DNA of 64,000 nucleotides from Brevibacterium picturae (GTDB lineage: Bacteria; Actinomycetota; Actinomycetes; Actinomycetales; Brevibacteriaceae): contig NZ_LT629739.1 of NCBI RefSeq assembly GCF_900105045.1, positions 1,302,001 through 1,366,000 of the forward strand, written 5' to 3'. The translations under genes were made by a program, and so were the position numbers. Every line of letters begins with the position of its first letter. Position 1 is the first letter of the stretch. Below the pieces are notes generated by a model. It made no database searches. It had not been told where the DNA came from and saw only the letters and a program-made list of their open reading frames with translations. Shown here piece after piece: positions 24,275 through 33,039 of this stretch.

Positions 24275-25756
24275 TCAGCCTTCTGCCACTGCGGCCCTCT
24301 GCCGGTCCTTCGCCCGCCGGCGGGCCAGGTCGACGATTCCGATGATTGCGGCGAAGACCATGACCGCGGCGATGAATCCGAATCCGGCGACGATCGCGGC
24401 CCCATAACCGGCCATCCCCTGGACGACGAAGAACAGTGCGGTGACGATCGCGATGCCGATCGCCGTTCCCACGCGCTGCCCGGTCTGCATCACCCCACCG
24501 GAGCTTCCCGCATATTCGACCGGCACATCGGCCAGGGTCAGGGTCTGATTGGGACTGATCGCCATGCCCTGGCCGACCCCGGTCAGACCCAGGCTCGCCA
24601 GCATCCACCAGATGCTGATGCCCAGGTCTTCGTGAGCGAGGACGATCAATGCAGAGGCGACGACTCCGACGATGGCGATGCCGACTCCGAGCACGACCAT
24701 CTTGCGTCCGTAGGTGAGGACCACACGGCCGGAGGCTTGGGCACTGACAGCTGCCAACAGCGCCGAGGGCAGACCCATCAGTCCCGCTTCGAGTGCGGGG
24801 AAGCCGAGGCCGTTCTGGAGATAGAGGGCGACGATGACCCAGACTCCGGGCATGCCCACGAAATACATCGACGTCAGGGAAGCGCCATAGGCGAATGTGC
24901 GGGTGCGGAACAGAATCATGTCGACCATCGGGGCACCGCCTCGGCGGGCATATCGGCCCTCCCAGCGCACCCACAGCCAGATGACGACGGCACCTACGGG
25001 GACCAGAGCGTAGATCCAGGCGCCGGCGGAGCGTTCGAGGAACGGAAGCATGACGAACAGGGTGCCCAGCGACAGGAGCACGAGGCCGACCGGATCGAAG
25101 TCGGCGCGCGCCTTGGCGGAGCCATCGGCATGATCGGCATCGGCTGCGCTGCCTCTCCATGCACTGGGCGGCAGCCAGAATCGGCCGAGGACGATGGCGG
25201 CCACGGCGATCGGCACATTGATGAGGAAGGCCGATCGCCATCCCCACTCCTCGCCGAGAAGCGCGATGAGCCCGCCGCCGAGCACGGGCCCGATGCCGAC
25301 GGAGACACCGACGATCGTGCCGAACATGCCGAAGGCACGACCTCGGATCTTGCCGTGGAAGTACTGCTGCAGCATCCCCACGCCCTGAGGACTCAGCAGT
25401 CCCGAGCCGATGCCCATGACGATGCGTGCGACGTTGAGCATCACCGGGTCGGGAGCGAAGCCGGCGATGAGCGAGCCGAGGGCGAAGACGCTCACTCCGG
25501 CGACGAACAGCCTGCCCCGACCGAAGAGGTCACCGGCGCGACCGGCAGCGACGAGCAGCACACCGAAGGCCAGCGTGTAGCCGGAGAGCACCCATTGGAT
25601 CGCGGAGTTCGAGGCCCCGATCGACTTCTGCATATCCGGCAGGATGACGTTGACGATGGACACGCTCAGCAGAGACATGAACATCGGCACCAGCATCACG
25701 GCGAGGATTCGGCGCTGCCCCGCCGACATGGCCGGTGTCTCTGAAGTTCCCGTCAT
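24275..25756 (-). CDS. MFS drug exporter, 14-span DHA2 (EmrB/QacA) type
   Basis: About 493 residues from ATG 25756; the frame to 25906 crosses the divergent tetR promoter. DHA2 landmarks: VSIVNVILPDMQKSIGAS, the A-motif GRAGDLFGRGRLFVAG, the C-motif GTIVGVSVGIGPVLGGGL, and about 14 hydrophobic segments, then an Arg-rich C-terminus. It exports small toxic compounds by proton antiport. It diverges from a TetR regulator with a palindromic site in the gap, the common arrangement of drug-induced efflux pumps. Confidence 0.9.
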   Translation of the reverse strand: MTGTSETPAMSAGQRRILAVMLVPMFMSLLSVSIVNVILPDMQKSIGASNSAIQWVLSGYTLAFGVLLVAAGRAGDLFGRGRLFVAGVSVFALGSLIAGFAPDPVMLNVARIVMGIGSGLLSPQGVGMLQQYFHGKIRGRAFGMFGTIVGVSVGIGPVLGGGLIALLGEEWGWRSAFLINVPIAVAAIVLGRFWLPPSAWRGSAADADHADGSAKARADFDPVGLVLLSLGTLFVMLPFLERSAGAWIYALVPVGAVVIWLWVRWEGRYARRGGAPMVDMILFRTRTFAYGASLTSMYFVGMPGVWVIVALYLQNGLGFPALEAGLMGLPSALLAAVSAQASGRVVLTYGRKMVVLGVGIAIVGVVASALIVLAHEDLGISIWWMLASLGLTGVGQGMAISPNQTLTLADVPVEYAGSSGGVMQTGQRVGTAIGIAIVTALFFVVQGMAGYGAAIVAGFGFIAAVMVFAAIIGIVDLARRRAKDRQRAAVAEG

Positions 25757-25867
25757 TGATCCAGTTCTACTCCGCCAGTCAGATCGGCACAACACCCCAC
25801 CACGGCGGTCTCGCTCACGCCTGCCACACCGTTGCGGCGGCGGTGTCGCTGTCCTAGCTTGCGAATG

Positions 25868-25883
25868 TAAAACGATCGTTGTA
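25868..25883. promoter_or_regulatory. Candidate TetR operator between efflux pump and regulator
   Basis: AACGATCGTT at 25871-25880 is a perfect 10-base palindrome and extends with one mismatch per side to 16 bases. It lies 11 bases before the tetR ATG, inside the divergent promoter region. Confidence 0.5.
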
Positions 25884-25893
25884 CTTTGAGAGC

Positions 25894-26442
25894 ATGACAG
25901 CTTCACGAGAACAGATCGTCTCCAGCGCAGAACGCGTCTTCGACCACCGCGGTTTCGCCGCGTCCGGCATGGATGATCTCACCGCAGCTGCAGGGGTCTC
26001 GACGCGCACCCTCTACAAGCACGTGGGGAACAAGACCGGCCTCGTCGTCGCCGTCCTCAAGGCCCGCACCTCCCGGTTCTTCGCTCACTGCCAAGCGGCG
26101 AGCGTCGACGAGCTCTTCGTCCGCCTCGAGGAATGGGTCGAGGCCGAGGGATCCCGTGGCTGTCTGTTCCTTCGCGCCCATGGCGAGGCCGGGGAATCGA
26201 CACCGGAGATCGCCGAGGAGGTCGCCGGCTACCGCGGACGGCTGAGATCGATGATCGCCCGGATCGTCGGCGAGGACCTGGGAGACGACATCACTGTCGG
26301 CGAGGACGATGCCACCGTGACCCAGATCCTCGTTCTCTTCGAAGGCACCACCTCAACGGCGTCGTATCTGGGGACCGCTGCGGTCACCTCGGCGAGGGAA
26401 GCCGCCGCAATTCTCATGAACGATGCTCGAGGTCGGCGCTGA
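25894..26442 (+). CDS. TetR-family regulator of the adjacent efflux pump
   Basis: About 182 residues from ATG 25894 (GAGAG just upstream); TTG 25879 is in frame but falls at the edge of the operator. The HTH reads VFDHRGFAASGMDDLTAAAG, then VSTRTLYKHVGNKTGL. The C-terminal part matches the TetR group with GCLFLRAHGEAGES. It is divergent from the DHA2 exporter and probably represses it until a drug ligand binds. Confidence 0.85.
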   Translation: MTASREQIVSSAERVFDHRGFAASGMDDLTAAAGVSTRTLYKHVGNKTGLVVAVLKARTSRFFAHCQAASVDELFVRLEEWVEAEGSRGCLFLRAHGEAGESTPEIAEEVAGYRGRLRSMIARIVGEDLGDDITVGEDDATVTQILVLFEGTTSTASYLGTAAVTSAREAAAILMNDARGRR

Positions 26443-26505
26443 AGCGACTGCGGCATCGCACCTGTACGAACAATTGCACCACCCGCACAATTCGGAGGCT
26501 CCGCC

Positions 26506-27177
26506 ATGCACCTGCTCACCGTCTTCTCCCACCCGATCCGCTCCAGCTACCCCGGCCAGGTGATGGACGCCTTCCACGAGCCGTTCCGCGCGGCAGGCCA
26601 ATCCATCGACGTCCTCGACCTGCACGCCGAAGGTTTCGATCCGCGCTTCGCCGAGGCCGATCATCAGCACTTCTGGGGTGCAGACATCCCGGACGGCATT
26701 GAAAGCATGCATCGGCGAGTCGAAGCCGCCGACAGTCTCGCGTTCGTGTTCCCCGTCTATTGGTGGTCGATGCCGGCGATGATGAAGGGGTGGATCGAAC
26801 GCGTCTTCACCGGCGGATGGGCCTACCAGTACGGTGCCGGGGTGGCCGATCGCGGCATGCAGCCATTGCACGGGCTCCTCCCCCACGTTCCGACGGCACT
26901 GATCGGCATCGGCGGTTCCAAACAGCGCACCTATGACAAGTACGGGTATGAGGACGCCATGCGCACCCAACTCGATGTCGGGGTCTTCGCCTACAGCGGG
27001 ATCACGGACGTCGAGTCCCACCTCATCCCGGACATCGAGGCACCGGGCAACACCGAGAATCGCGCCGCCGGACTCGATGAGGCTCGCAGCATCGCCACGG
27101 CCTTCGCCTCCCCCACCCGCCGGACTCGCAACGCCAAGGCCGACCACCTGAACCGTCGTGTCGCGATGGCACCGTGA
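26506..27177 (+). CDS. NAD(P)H:quinone oxidoreductase-like flavoprotein (flavodoxin 2 fold)
   Basis: A 223-residue protein from ATG 26506 with GGAGG at -8. The flavodoxin-2 features are clear: VFSHPIRSSYPGQV (FMN phosphate loop), VLDLHAEGFDP, FVFPVYWWSMPAMMKGWIER, and GIGGSKQRTYDKYGYE near the isoalloxazine end. It likely reduces quinones or nitro/azo compounds with two electrons. It follows the tetR gene by 63 bases on the same strand and may belong to the same stress response, although it could have its own promoter. Confidence 0.85.
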   Translation: MHLLTVFSHPIRSSYPGQVMDAFHEPFRAAGQSIDVLDLHAEGFDPRFAEADHQHFWGADIPDGIESMHRRVEAADSLAFVFPVYWWSMPAMMKGWIERVFTGGWAYQYGAGVADRGMQPLHGLLPHVPTALIGIGGSKQRTYDKYGYEDAMRTQLDVGVFAYSGITDVESHLIPDIEAPGNTENRAAGLDEARSIATAFASPTRRTRNAKADHLNRRVAMAP

Positions 27178-27298
27178 ACGGACAGACGTTCATCTCTTCG
27201 AGATCACTGCCCGCAGTCGGCCGTCGAGGAGGTGGTCGCACATGTGGACACTGCCTTGAGTCGCAGCCGAACCCCGGATCACCGAGTAGGGTCGAGTG

Positions 27299-28192
27299 AT
27301 GGTGAAATATCGTTGGACCTCAGCTGACATGCCCGCGATGGACGGACGTACGGTGATGGTCACCGGAGCCAACGGCGGAGTCGGGGCCGCGACTGCGGCC
27401 GCTTTCACCCGAGCAGGAGCGCACGTCGTTCTGGCCGTTCGCGACACGCAACGCGGACAGGCAGCGGCTCGTGCCATGGGAGGCAGCACCGAGGTCCGCG
27501 AACTCGATCTCGCTGACCTGAGTTCAATCCGAGCTTTCGCGCAGTCGTGGAGCAACCCGCTCGACATCCTCATCAACAATGCCGGGGTCGCCGGACTCGC
27601 AGGATCTGCGACCAAGGACGGATTCGACCTGCAGTTCGGCACCAATCATCTTGGCCACTTCACCCTGACCAACCTCCTCCTGCCGCACCTCACCGACCGG
27701 GTGATCACGGTCGCGTCGGGGGCACACAAGTCGGGCACGATCCACTTCGACGATCTGGCCCTGCGCACGCGCAGATACGGTTTCGCAGCGTCCTACGGGC
27801 AGTCCAAGTTGGCCAACCTGCTGTTCACGCTCGAGCTCGAACGACGCCTGCAGCAGGCCGGTTCGACCGTCCGCTCGCTGGCCGCGCATCCCGGCTATGC
27901 TGCCACGAGCCTCGGCACCAAGGGGCAGCCCAAATCGCTCGTTGCGGCGGCGAACCTTGCCGGGCGCGTTTTTGCTCAGACCAGCGAACAGGGGGCTCTG
28001 CCCTCTTTGTTCGCAGCGACTCAGGACCTGCCGGGAGCCAGCTACATCGGCCCCGACGGACGTGGCGAGCTGCGCGGCTCTCCTACACTGGTCGGCCGAT
28101 CCGCCGCCGCCAGCGACCCCACTCTCGCGCGTCGCCTGTGGGAGGTCTCCGAAGAGCTCACCGGCACCGGCTTCGGGCTCGATCGCCACTAA
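27299..28192 (+). CDS. Short-chain dehydrogenase/reductase (retinol dehydrogenase-like)
   Basis: About 297 residues; ATG 27299 is preferred over the overlapping GTG 27296. Classical SDR motifs: TGANGGVGAA (NADP loop), an acidic LDLADL, NNAGVAG (90s region), VASGAH catalytic Ser region, and YGQSK with Tyr and Lys. The length and the LAAHPGYAATSLGT segment resemble the retinol dehydrogenase / WW-oxidoreductase-like branch, which in bacteria often acts on lipid or aromatic carbonyls. No operon partner; the next gene starts 190 bases later. Confidence 0.9.
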   Translation: MVKYRWTSADMPAMDGRTVMVTGANGGVGAATAAAFTRAGAHVVLAVRDTQRGQAAARAMGGSTEVRELDLADLSSIRAFAQSWSNPLDILINNAGVAGLAGSATKDGFDLQFGTNHLGHFTLTNLLLPHLTDRVITVASGAHKSGTIHFDDLALRTRRYGFAASYGQSKLANLLFTLELERRLQQAGSTVRSLAAHPGYAATSLGTKGQPKSLVAAANLAGRVFAQTSEQGALPSLFAATQDLPGASYIGPDGRGELRGSPTLVGRSAAASDPTLARRLWEVSEELTGTGFGLDRH

Positions 28193-28382
28193 TTCGCCTG
28201 TCCCACAACAAGTGCCAGGGACATCGCTATGGCAGCGGTCATCCCCGAAGCCTGATTGAGCGATGGGGATTGGTGCAAAAAAACCTCTCGGCTGACCCAT
28301 CTGCACTGCCGACTGCTCCGAATCGTCACTGTACGGCCCCGAACGGGACTGTCCACAGAGATAACGCAGAAGGGAACACATC

Positions 28383-29192
28383 ATGCGCACAGCAAAGAAG
28401 CTCATGCTCACTCCGGTCCTCGCCTAGACCGCCTTCGGTCTTGCAGCAGGCCCAGCAGCCGCGGCAACCGCAAGCGGCAGCGACTCCGGTGAGAATTGGA
28501 CGTACCAGGCCGACCTGAACGAGGTCAACGACAGCGGAGCCTCCGGTGACATCATGATCACCCTCAAGGGCAACAAAGCGATGATCACGGAACACGTCGA
28601 AGGTCTGGCCGAGACGTTCCAGGACGGGAAGTACCCCCACGTCCAGCACATCCACGTCAAAGCTGGCGGCAATGGCACTTGCCCCACCGCCTCGGCTGAT
28701 GAGGACGGCGACGGAATCGTCAACACTCCCGAAGGTGGTGCCGCCTACGGCGAAGTCTCCACGACCCTGACGGACTCCGGTGACACCAGTGCCGCTGCCG
28801 CCGTCGATGTCGAGCATGCCGGTATCAAGGGTGGCTCGGCAACCTACGAGCGCACCATCGATCTCGATGACAAGACCGTGGATGCCATTAAGAATGGCGG
28901 AGCATCCGTCGTCGTCCACGGCCTCAACCCCGAGGACCTCCCGAAGGACGTTCAGGACGCCAAGAGCCCACTCGATGACAGCCTCCCGCAGGCCGCCACC
29001 GCCCCGGCTCTGTGCGGAACTCTTGCCGACAGCCAGATGGGACAGCCACCTAAGGGCGGACCCGACACAGGCGGCGGCAGCACTGCCGGCACCGATGACA
29101 CGGTGATGCTGGCCTCCGGCGGCGGAATCCTCGTCGCAGCGGGTGCGGCCTTCGCAATCTCGCGGAAGAAGAAGACGAACAGCGCTCACTGA
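28383..29192 (+). pseudogene. Secreted CHRD-like cell-surface protein gene with an amber codon in the signal peptide
   Basis: ATG 28383 with AAGGGAA at -8 begins a typical Sec signal (MRTAKKLMLTPVLA), but codon 15 is TAG (28425-28427). Beyond it the same frame continues the signal (TAFGLAAGPAAAATAS) and the whole protein to 29192. The mature part fits CHRD-like proteins: WTYQADLNEVNDSGASGDIM, VQHIHVKAGGNGTCP, and NGGASVVVHGLNPEDLP. It ends with GPDTGGGSTAG, a hydrophobic segment and RKKK, resembling a sortase-anchored tail whose LPXTG has decayed to GPDTG. A cytosolic product could start at ATG 28554 but would not be exported. One substitution explains the loss; sequencing error is possible. 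A class F sortase gene follows. Confidence 0.75.
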
Positions 29193-29233
29193 TCGACACA
29201 GACTGATCGACAACAGAAAGGACGACACCAGTC

Positions 29234-29968
29234 ATGACTGGCAAGCAGGCAAGGCATCGCCGCGGCATCAGCACATGGGCCGTGGTGGGCCTTGCCCTGC
29301 TCGTCGTCGCGGCCATACTCATCACCGTCGGCCTCGTGCGCGGACAATCACCACCGCAGCCGAATGCAGAGTCCGGCAGCCCCACTGCCGCAGCAGAGAC
29401 CGACAGCGGCTCATCCAGTGCACAGTCACCGGCTCCGTCAACCCCTGATGCCGATGCAGCCGCTGAGGCCGATGCTAAGCCAGAGGCAGCACCCGACAAG
29501 GCAATGGACGCCTCCGCACCGACACAGCTGAGCATTCCGGCCATCGATGTCGACACCAGCATCATGGAACTGGGCCTGACGGACAACGACGAACTCGAAG
29601 TCCCACCATTGGGCAAGGATGCCCCCGCAGGCTGGTATGAACGCTCGCCCACGCCTGGTGAAGTCGGCCCCTCACTCATCGTCGGCCACGTCGACTCCGC
29701 GGAAGATGGGCCCGCTGTGTTCTTCGACCTCGGCGGTCTCCACAGTGGAGACACACTCACCGTCACCCGCGAAGACGGCTCCGAAGCCACGTTCAGCATC
29801 GATGACGTCACCGATTACGGCAAAGACTCCTTCCCCGACTACAAGGTCTACGGAAACACCGAGGGTCCAGAGATCCGACTCATCACCTGCGGCGGCGACT
29901 TCAACGAACAGACCGGCCACTACGAAGACAACATCGTCGTCACCGGCCACCTGGTGGAAGACAGCTGA
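29234..29968 (+). CDS. Class F sortase
   Basis: A 244-residue membrane-bound transpeptidase from ATG 29234 with AAAGGA upstream. Order: basic N-terminus, one membrane segment (AVVGLALLVVAAILITVGLV), a long Ala/Pro/Asp-rich extracytoplasmic linker, then the sortase domain with IPAIDVDTSIMELGL, catalytic His in IVGHVDS and catalytic Cys in LITCGGDF. The stretch after Cys reads NEQTGHYEDNIVV and carries no arginine, whereas many relatives have one there. The gene follows the CHRD-like protein by 41 bases and probably anchors it or acts on it. Start and family are secure; activity less so. Confidence 0.85.
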   Translation: MTGKQARHRRGISTWAVVGLALLVVAAILITVGLVRGQSPPQPNAESGSPTAAAETDSGSSSAQSPAPSTPDADAAAEADAKPEAAPDKAMDASAPTQLSIPAIDVDTSIMELGLTDNDELEVPPLGKDAPAGWYERSPTPGEVGPSLIVGHVDSAEDGPAVFFDLGGLHSGDTLTVTREDGSEATFSIDDVTDYGKDSFPDYKVYGNTEGPEIRLITCGGDFNEQTGHYEDNIVVTGHLVEDS

Positions 29969-30310
29969 TCGCACGGTGGATCGGGTTCGAATCAGACCAG
30001 CACGTCCTGCGTCTTGGCATGGTGTCGCCCACATTCGTCAACCGCATCCACCTCGGCGATCAGGTCGCGTCCGCGGGTCTCCGGGGCACAGTGGGCACCG
30101 CTATCACTGGAGCCAGGCTGCCGGAGACCACCGAATCGATGACCTTGATCGTCGTCATGAACGTGTGCCGACGTTTGGAACCGAAGAGCTCGCCGGGCAG
30201 TTTGATTCGACACCGTAGAGGTTCGGCAGGGAACCGCCGACGAAGACGGCGAAGACGCAGGCGTGAGGATCGAGGCGCCTGTGTCGATGAGCAGCGCGGC
30301 CGGTCGTGCC
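29969..30310 (-). other. 342-base gap with possible decayed gene fragments
   Basis: No intact gene is supported here. On the minus strand, different frames give protein-like pieces in turn: ACVFAVFVGGSLPNLYGV, then GSKRRHTFMTTIKVIDSVV, then RDLIAEVDAVDECGRHH before a stop near 29992. Frame changes would be needed to join them, so this may be the remnant of a gene upstream of the sortase end, or chance. Confidence 0.25.
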
Positions 30311-31663
30311 CTACAGCAGGTACGGTGCCAGCACCGAAAGTGTGACGAGGACGATCCCGCCGCCGATGCGCGATGAGATCGACAGGAACGGCAGCAGGTT
30401 CAATCGCTGCGATGCCTGCAGCACTGCCAGATCTCCACTGGAGCCGAAGTCGGCCAGCCCCAGTCCTGCCGAGATGGCGGATTCTATCCAATACAGCTTG
30501 ACCAGCCAGCCGACGAACCCGGCAACCACTGCCGCGATCACCACGGTCAACAGCGTCATCGCGATATACCCCGGGTCGGAGATCAGCGAGAGGACCTCCT
30601 CGATATTGATGGCGATAATGCTGAGGGCCACCAGGATTGCAGGGATCATCGCATTGGCGACGAAGACGTACCACAGGTCCACCGAGGCCTCGACGTAATC
30701 GGGCAGGGGGATGAACACCTTGATCAGTGCGCAGATGACGATGAGGAACACATAGGCATGCAGGGCAGGCATCAGATCGCTGAGAAGATTCGACACGGCG
30801 AAGAGCGCACCGGCCAGGAAGAAGCCGGTGGCCGCCAGCTTGACTGCGGCCGTGGGTGAAGTGAGATTCTCGGCGGTCCCCTCGGGAAGCTTGACTCCCT
30901 GTGCGAGCACTCCGTTTCCGTTGAAGGCGCGGAGCCGATGCCCCTGCTTCTTCCCCACAGCGTTGAGCACCGCTGCAACGATGATGCAGATGATGTTGGC
31001 CACGGCCACGGCCGGAACGAGAGCAGTAAGGTAGGCAGAGGCAGGCTGGTCTCCGTTCTGAGCAATGATCTCCGAGATTGGGATCGCACCCGCAGCGACG
31101 CCGCCACCGAGCACAGGTCCGGCGACGAAGAAGATCGCATAACCCGCGCCCACGCCCGTAATCGTCCCGATCAGACCCAGAACAGCCAAACAGGCCGCGA
31201 TCGTGGCGATGATAGGGATGAGGATTCGAGCGCCAGCCTTGATGAGCAGCCCACGGGGCATGCCGAGGATGCTGCCGGTGATGAGGGCCGCCACGACGAA
31301 CTCCCCGAATCCGGAGGTATCATAGAAGCTGGTGACCAGCCCCTCGATCGGTCCGGGTAGGACGCCGAAGTATTTGAAGATCGCAGGCACGAGGATGCAC
31401 AGGATCACCCCGCCGCCGATGAGCTTGAAGTAGGGAATCGAACTCCCCACCCACATCAGCACTCCGCCGAGGGACATAACCACGGCGAAGGCTGCCGTCA
31501 TTCCCGTGCCCTCGGTTGTGAGACTCACCGCGATGAGCACGATGATCGCCATCGGAATGAACGCCAGGACCGGCAGCCCCATGATCGTTCGGTCGATTGG
31601 CTGTTTGTTCTCCTGGAGGCTCTCCGCCTGCGCAGAGTCTTCTTTGACTTCTCGGCTCGTCAT
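30311..31663 (-). CDS. 2-hydroxycarboxylate transporter (2HCT family, CitS/CimH-like)
   Basis: A 450-residue polytopic protein from ATG 31663 with CGGAG upstream. 2HCT landmarks include the two re-entrant glycine-rich loops: the N-half AGPVLGGGVAAGAIPISEI and the C-half RIGGGIVLVTLSVLAPYL, where the arginine typically binds a substrate carboxylate. The IDRTIMGLPVLAFIPMAIIV start is also typical. Members import citrate, malate, lactate or citramalate-like acids by sodium or proton symport or by exchange. It diverges from a CoA transferase / HMGL-type lyase operon with GntR-type operator candidates in the gap, so the same acid is probably fed into that pathway. Confidence 0.9.
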   Translation of the reverse strand: MTSREVKEDSAQAESLQENKQPIDRTIMGLPVLAFIPMAIIVLIAVSLTTEGTGMTAAFAVVMSLGGVLMWVGSSIPYFKLIGGGVILCILVPAIFKYFGVLPGPIEGLVTSFYDTSGFGEFVVAALITGSILGMPRGLLIKAGARILIPIIATIAACLAVLGLIGTITGVGAGYAIFFVAGPVLGGGVAAGAIPISEIIAQNGDQPASAYLTALVPAVAVANIICIIVAAVLNAVGKKQGHRLRAFNGNGVLAQGVKLPEGTAENLTSPTAAVKLAATGFFLAGALFAVSNLLSDLMPALHAYVFLIVICALIKVFIPLPDYVEASVDLWYVFVANAMIPAILVALSIIAINIEEVLSLISDPGYIAMTLLTVVIAAVVAGFVGWLVKLYWIESAISAGLGLADFGSSGDLAVLQASQRLNLLPFLSISSRIGGGIVLVTLSVLAPYLL

Positions 31664-31703
31664 GATTGCTCCGGTCCTACTTGGTAGACAAACTTCTTTG
31701 ATT

Positions 31704-31723
31704 GCATACAGTTAAGTGTATGG
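31704..31723. promoter_or_regulatory. Candidate GntR operator 1
   Basis: CATACA at 31705-31710 and TGTATG at 31717-31722 form a perfect inverted repeat with a 6-base spacer (GTTAAG). It lies 41 bases upstream of the transporter start in the divergent region, a typical position and symmetry for GntR/FCD repressors. Confidence 0.5.
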
Positions 31724-31762
31724 TGTTTCTGAGATCGGCTCTATTGCTGGGAACACATGACA

Positions 31763-31793
31763 GCATACAGCAGAAGGACGGACGATTGTATGC
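31763..31793. promoter_or_regulatory. Candidate GntR operator half-sites 2
   Basis: GCATACA at 31763-31769 and TGTATGC at 31787-31793 repeat the half-sites of operator 1, now 17 bases apart, and end 25 bases before the CoA transferase start. Together they would place regulator binding close to both divergent promoters. Confidence 0.45.
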
Positions 31794-31818
31794 AACTTAT
31801 TGCTTCGAGGGAGAACCA

Positions 31819-33039
31819 GTGAACGTAGAGACACCACGACATTCAGCCACTGGCCCATTGCGTGGGATCAGAGTCCTTGAGATGGGCCAACTCATCGCCG
31901 GGCCGTTCTGCGGGCAGCTCCTCGGCGATCTCGGCGCGGAGGTCATCAAGGTCGAGGACCCGAAGAACGGCGATCCGATGCGCCAGTGGGGGCAGGCCAC
32001 AGTCAAAGGCTCCTCCCTGTGGTGGTCGGTCCTGGCCCGCAACAAGAAGTCCGTGACCTTGAATCTGCGCACAGTCGAAGGTCAAACGGCCGCGCGTACC
32101 TTGGCGGAATCCGCAGACATCGTGGTCGAGAATTTCCGCCCGGGATCTCTCGAGAAGCGGGGGCTCAGCCACGAAGAGCTCAGCCGCAGCAATCCGGGCC
32201 TCATCATGCTGCGCGTGTCCGGGTTCGGCCAAAGCGGACCATATGCCAAGCAGGCGGGTTACGGATCGATCGGGGAGGCGATGGGCGGCCTCCGCTACGT
32301 CGTCGGCGATCCGTCCACCCCTCCATCACGCGTCGGAGTCTCCATCGGCGACTCTCTCGCCGCCCTGTTCGGAACCATCGGCGTCCTCGCGGCCCTCCAG
32401 GAGAGGCACACCAGCGGGCTCGGCCAGGTCGTCGACTCAGCCATCTACGAATCGGTACTGGGAATGATGGAGTCGCTGGTGCCCGAATGGACCGAAGAGG
32501 GGATCCAGAAGGAACGCAGCGGATCAACACTGCCCAAGATCGCCCCCAGCAATGTCTATCCCACTGCTGACGGCCAGTGGCTCATTATCGCCGCCAATCA
32601 GGACACGGTCTTCAGGCGTCTGGCTGCAGCGATGGGCAACCCTCAGCTCGCCGACGACCCCGAGTACGCCACCCACATCGCCCGGGGCAAGCGCCAGGCG
32701 GAGCTCGATGAGCTCGTCGCCGAATTCTCGCTGCAGTTCAGGGCCGATGACCTCATCGATCTGCTCAACGAGCATTCCGTTCCGGTCGGAAAGATCTTTC
32801 GCGTCGAAGACATGCTCAACGACCCCCAGTACAAGGCGCGCAGATCGGTCGTCGAAGTCGACAGCGACGACTACGGGACGGTGACGATGCAGAATGCCTT
32901 TCCCCGACTGAGCCGAACGGACACCGCTGTGAGATGGGTCGGACCCGAACTCGGCCAGGACACCGAGGAGGTGCTCTTCCAGGTCGGATACGATCAGAAT
33001 GCCCTCGCAGAGCTGAGAGACAAGGGAGTGATCCGCTGA
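31819..33039 (+). CDS. Class III CoA transferase, possibly citramalate-activating
   Basis: About 406 residues from GTG 31819 (GGGAGA at -7); the frame open from 31702 runs through the operators. Landmarks: GIRVLEMGQLIAGPFCGQLL, GAEVIKVEDPKNGDPMRQWG, ARNKKSVTLNLRTVEGQ, and the active-site region GQVVDSAIYESVLGM, where Glu occupies the position of the acyl-aspartate of formyl-CoA transferase. It is coupled (TGATG) to an HMGL-type lyase. The pairing resembles the succinyl-CoA:(R)-citramalate CoA transferase / citramalyl-CoA lyase pair of Chloroflexus, and the neighbouring 2HCT transporter suits such a hydroxy acid. Substrate is inference. Confidence 0.85.
   Translation: MNVETPRHSATGPLRGIRVLEMGQLIAGPFCGQLLGDLGAEVIKVEDPKNGDPMRQWGQATVKGSSLWWSVLARNKKSVTLNLRTVEGQTAARTLAESADIVVENFRPGSLEKRGLSHEELSRSNPGLIMLRVSGFGQSGPYAKQAGYGSIGEAMGGLRYVVGDPSTPPSRVGVSIGDSLAALFGTIGVLAALQERHTSGLGQVVDSAIYESVLGMMESLVPEWTEEGIQKERSGSTLPKIAPSNVYPTADGQWLIIAANQDTVFRRLAAAMGNPQLADDPEYATHIARGKRQAELDELVAEFSLQFRADDLIDLLNEHSVPVGKIFRVEDMLNDPQYKARRSVVEVDSDDYGTVTMQNAFPRLSRTDTAVRWVGPELGQDTEEVLFQVGYDQNALAELRDKGVIR

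Noticed and set aside
24263..25744. 493-codon open frame on the plus strand
   Set aside because: Antisense to the MFS exporter, which has all its motifs; the frame is Asp/His/Gly-rich without recognisable domains.
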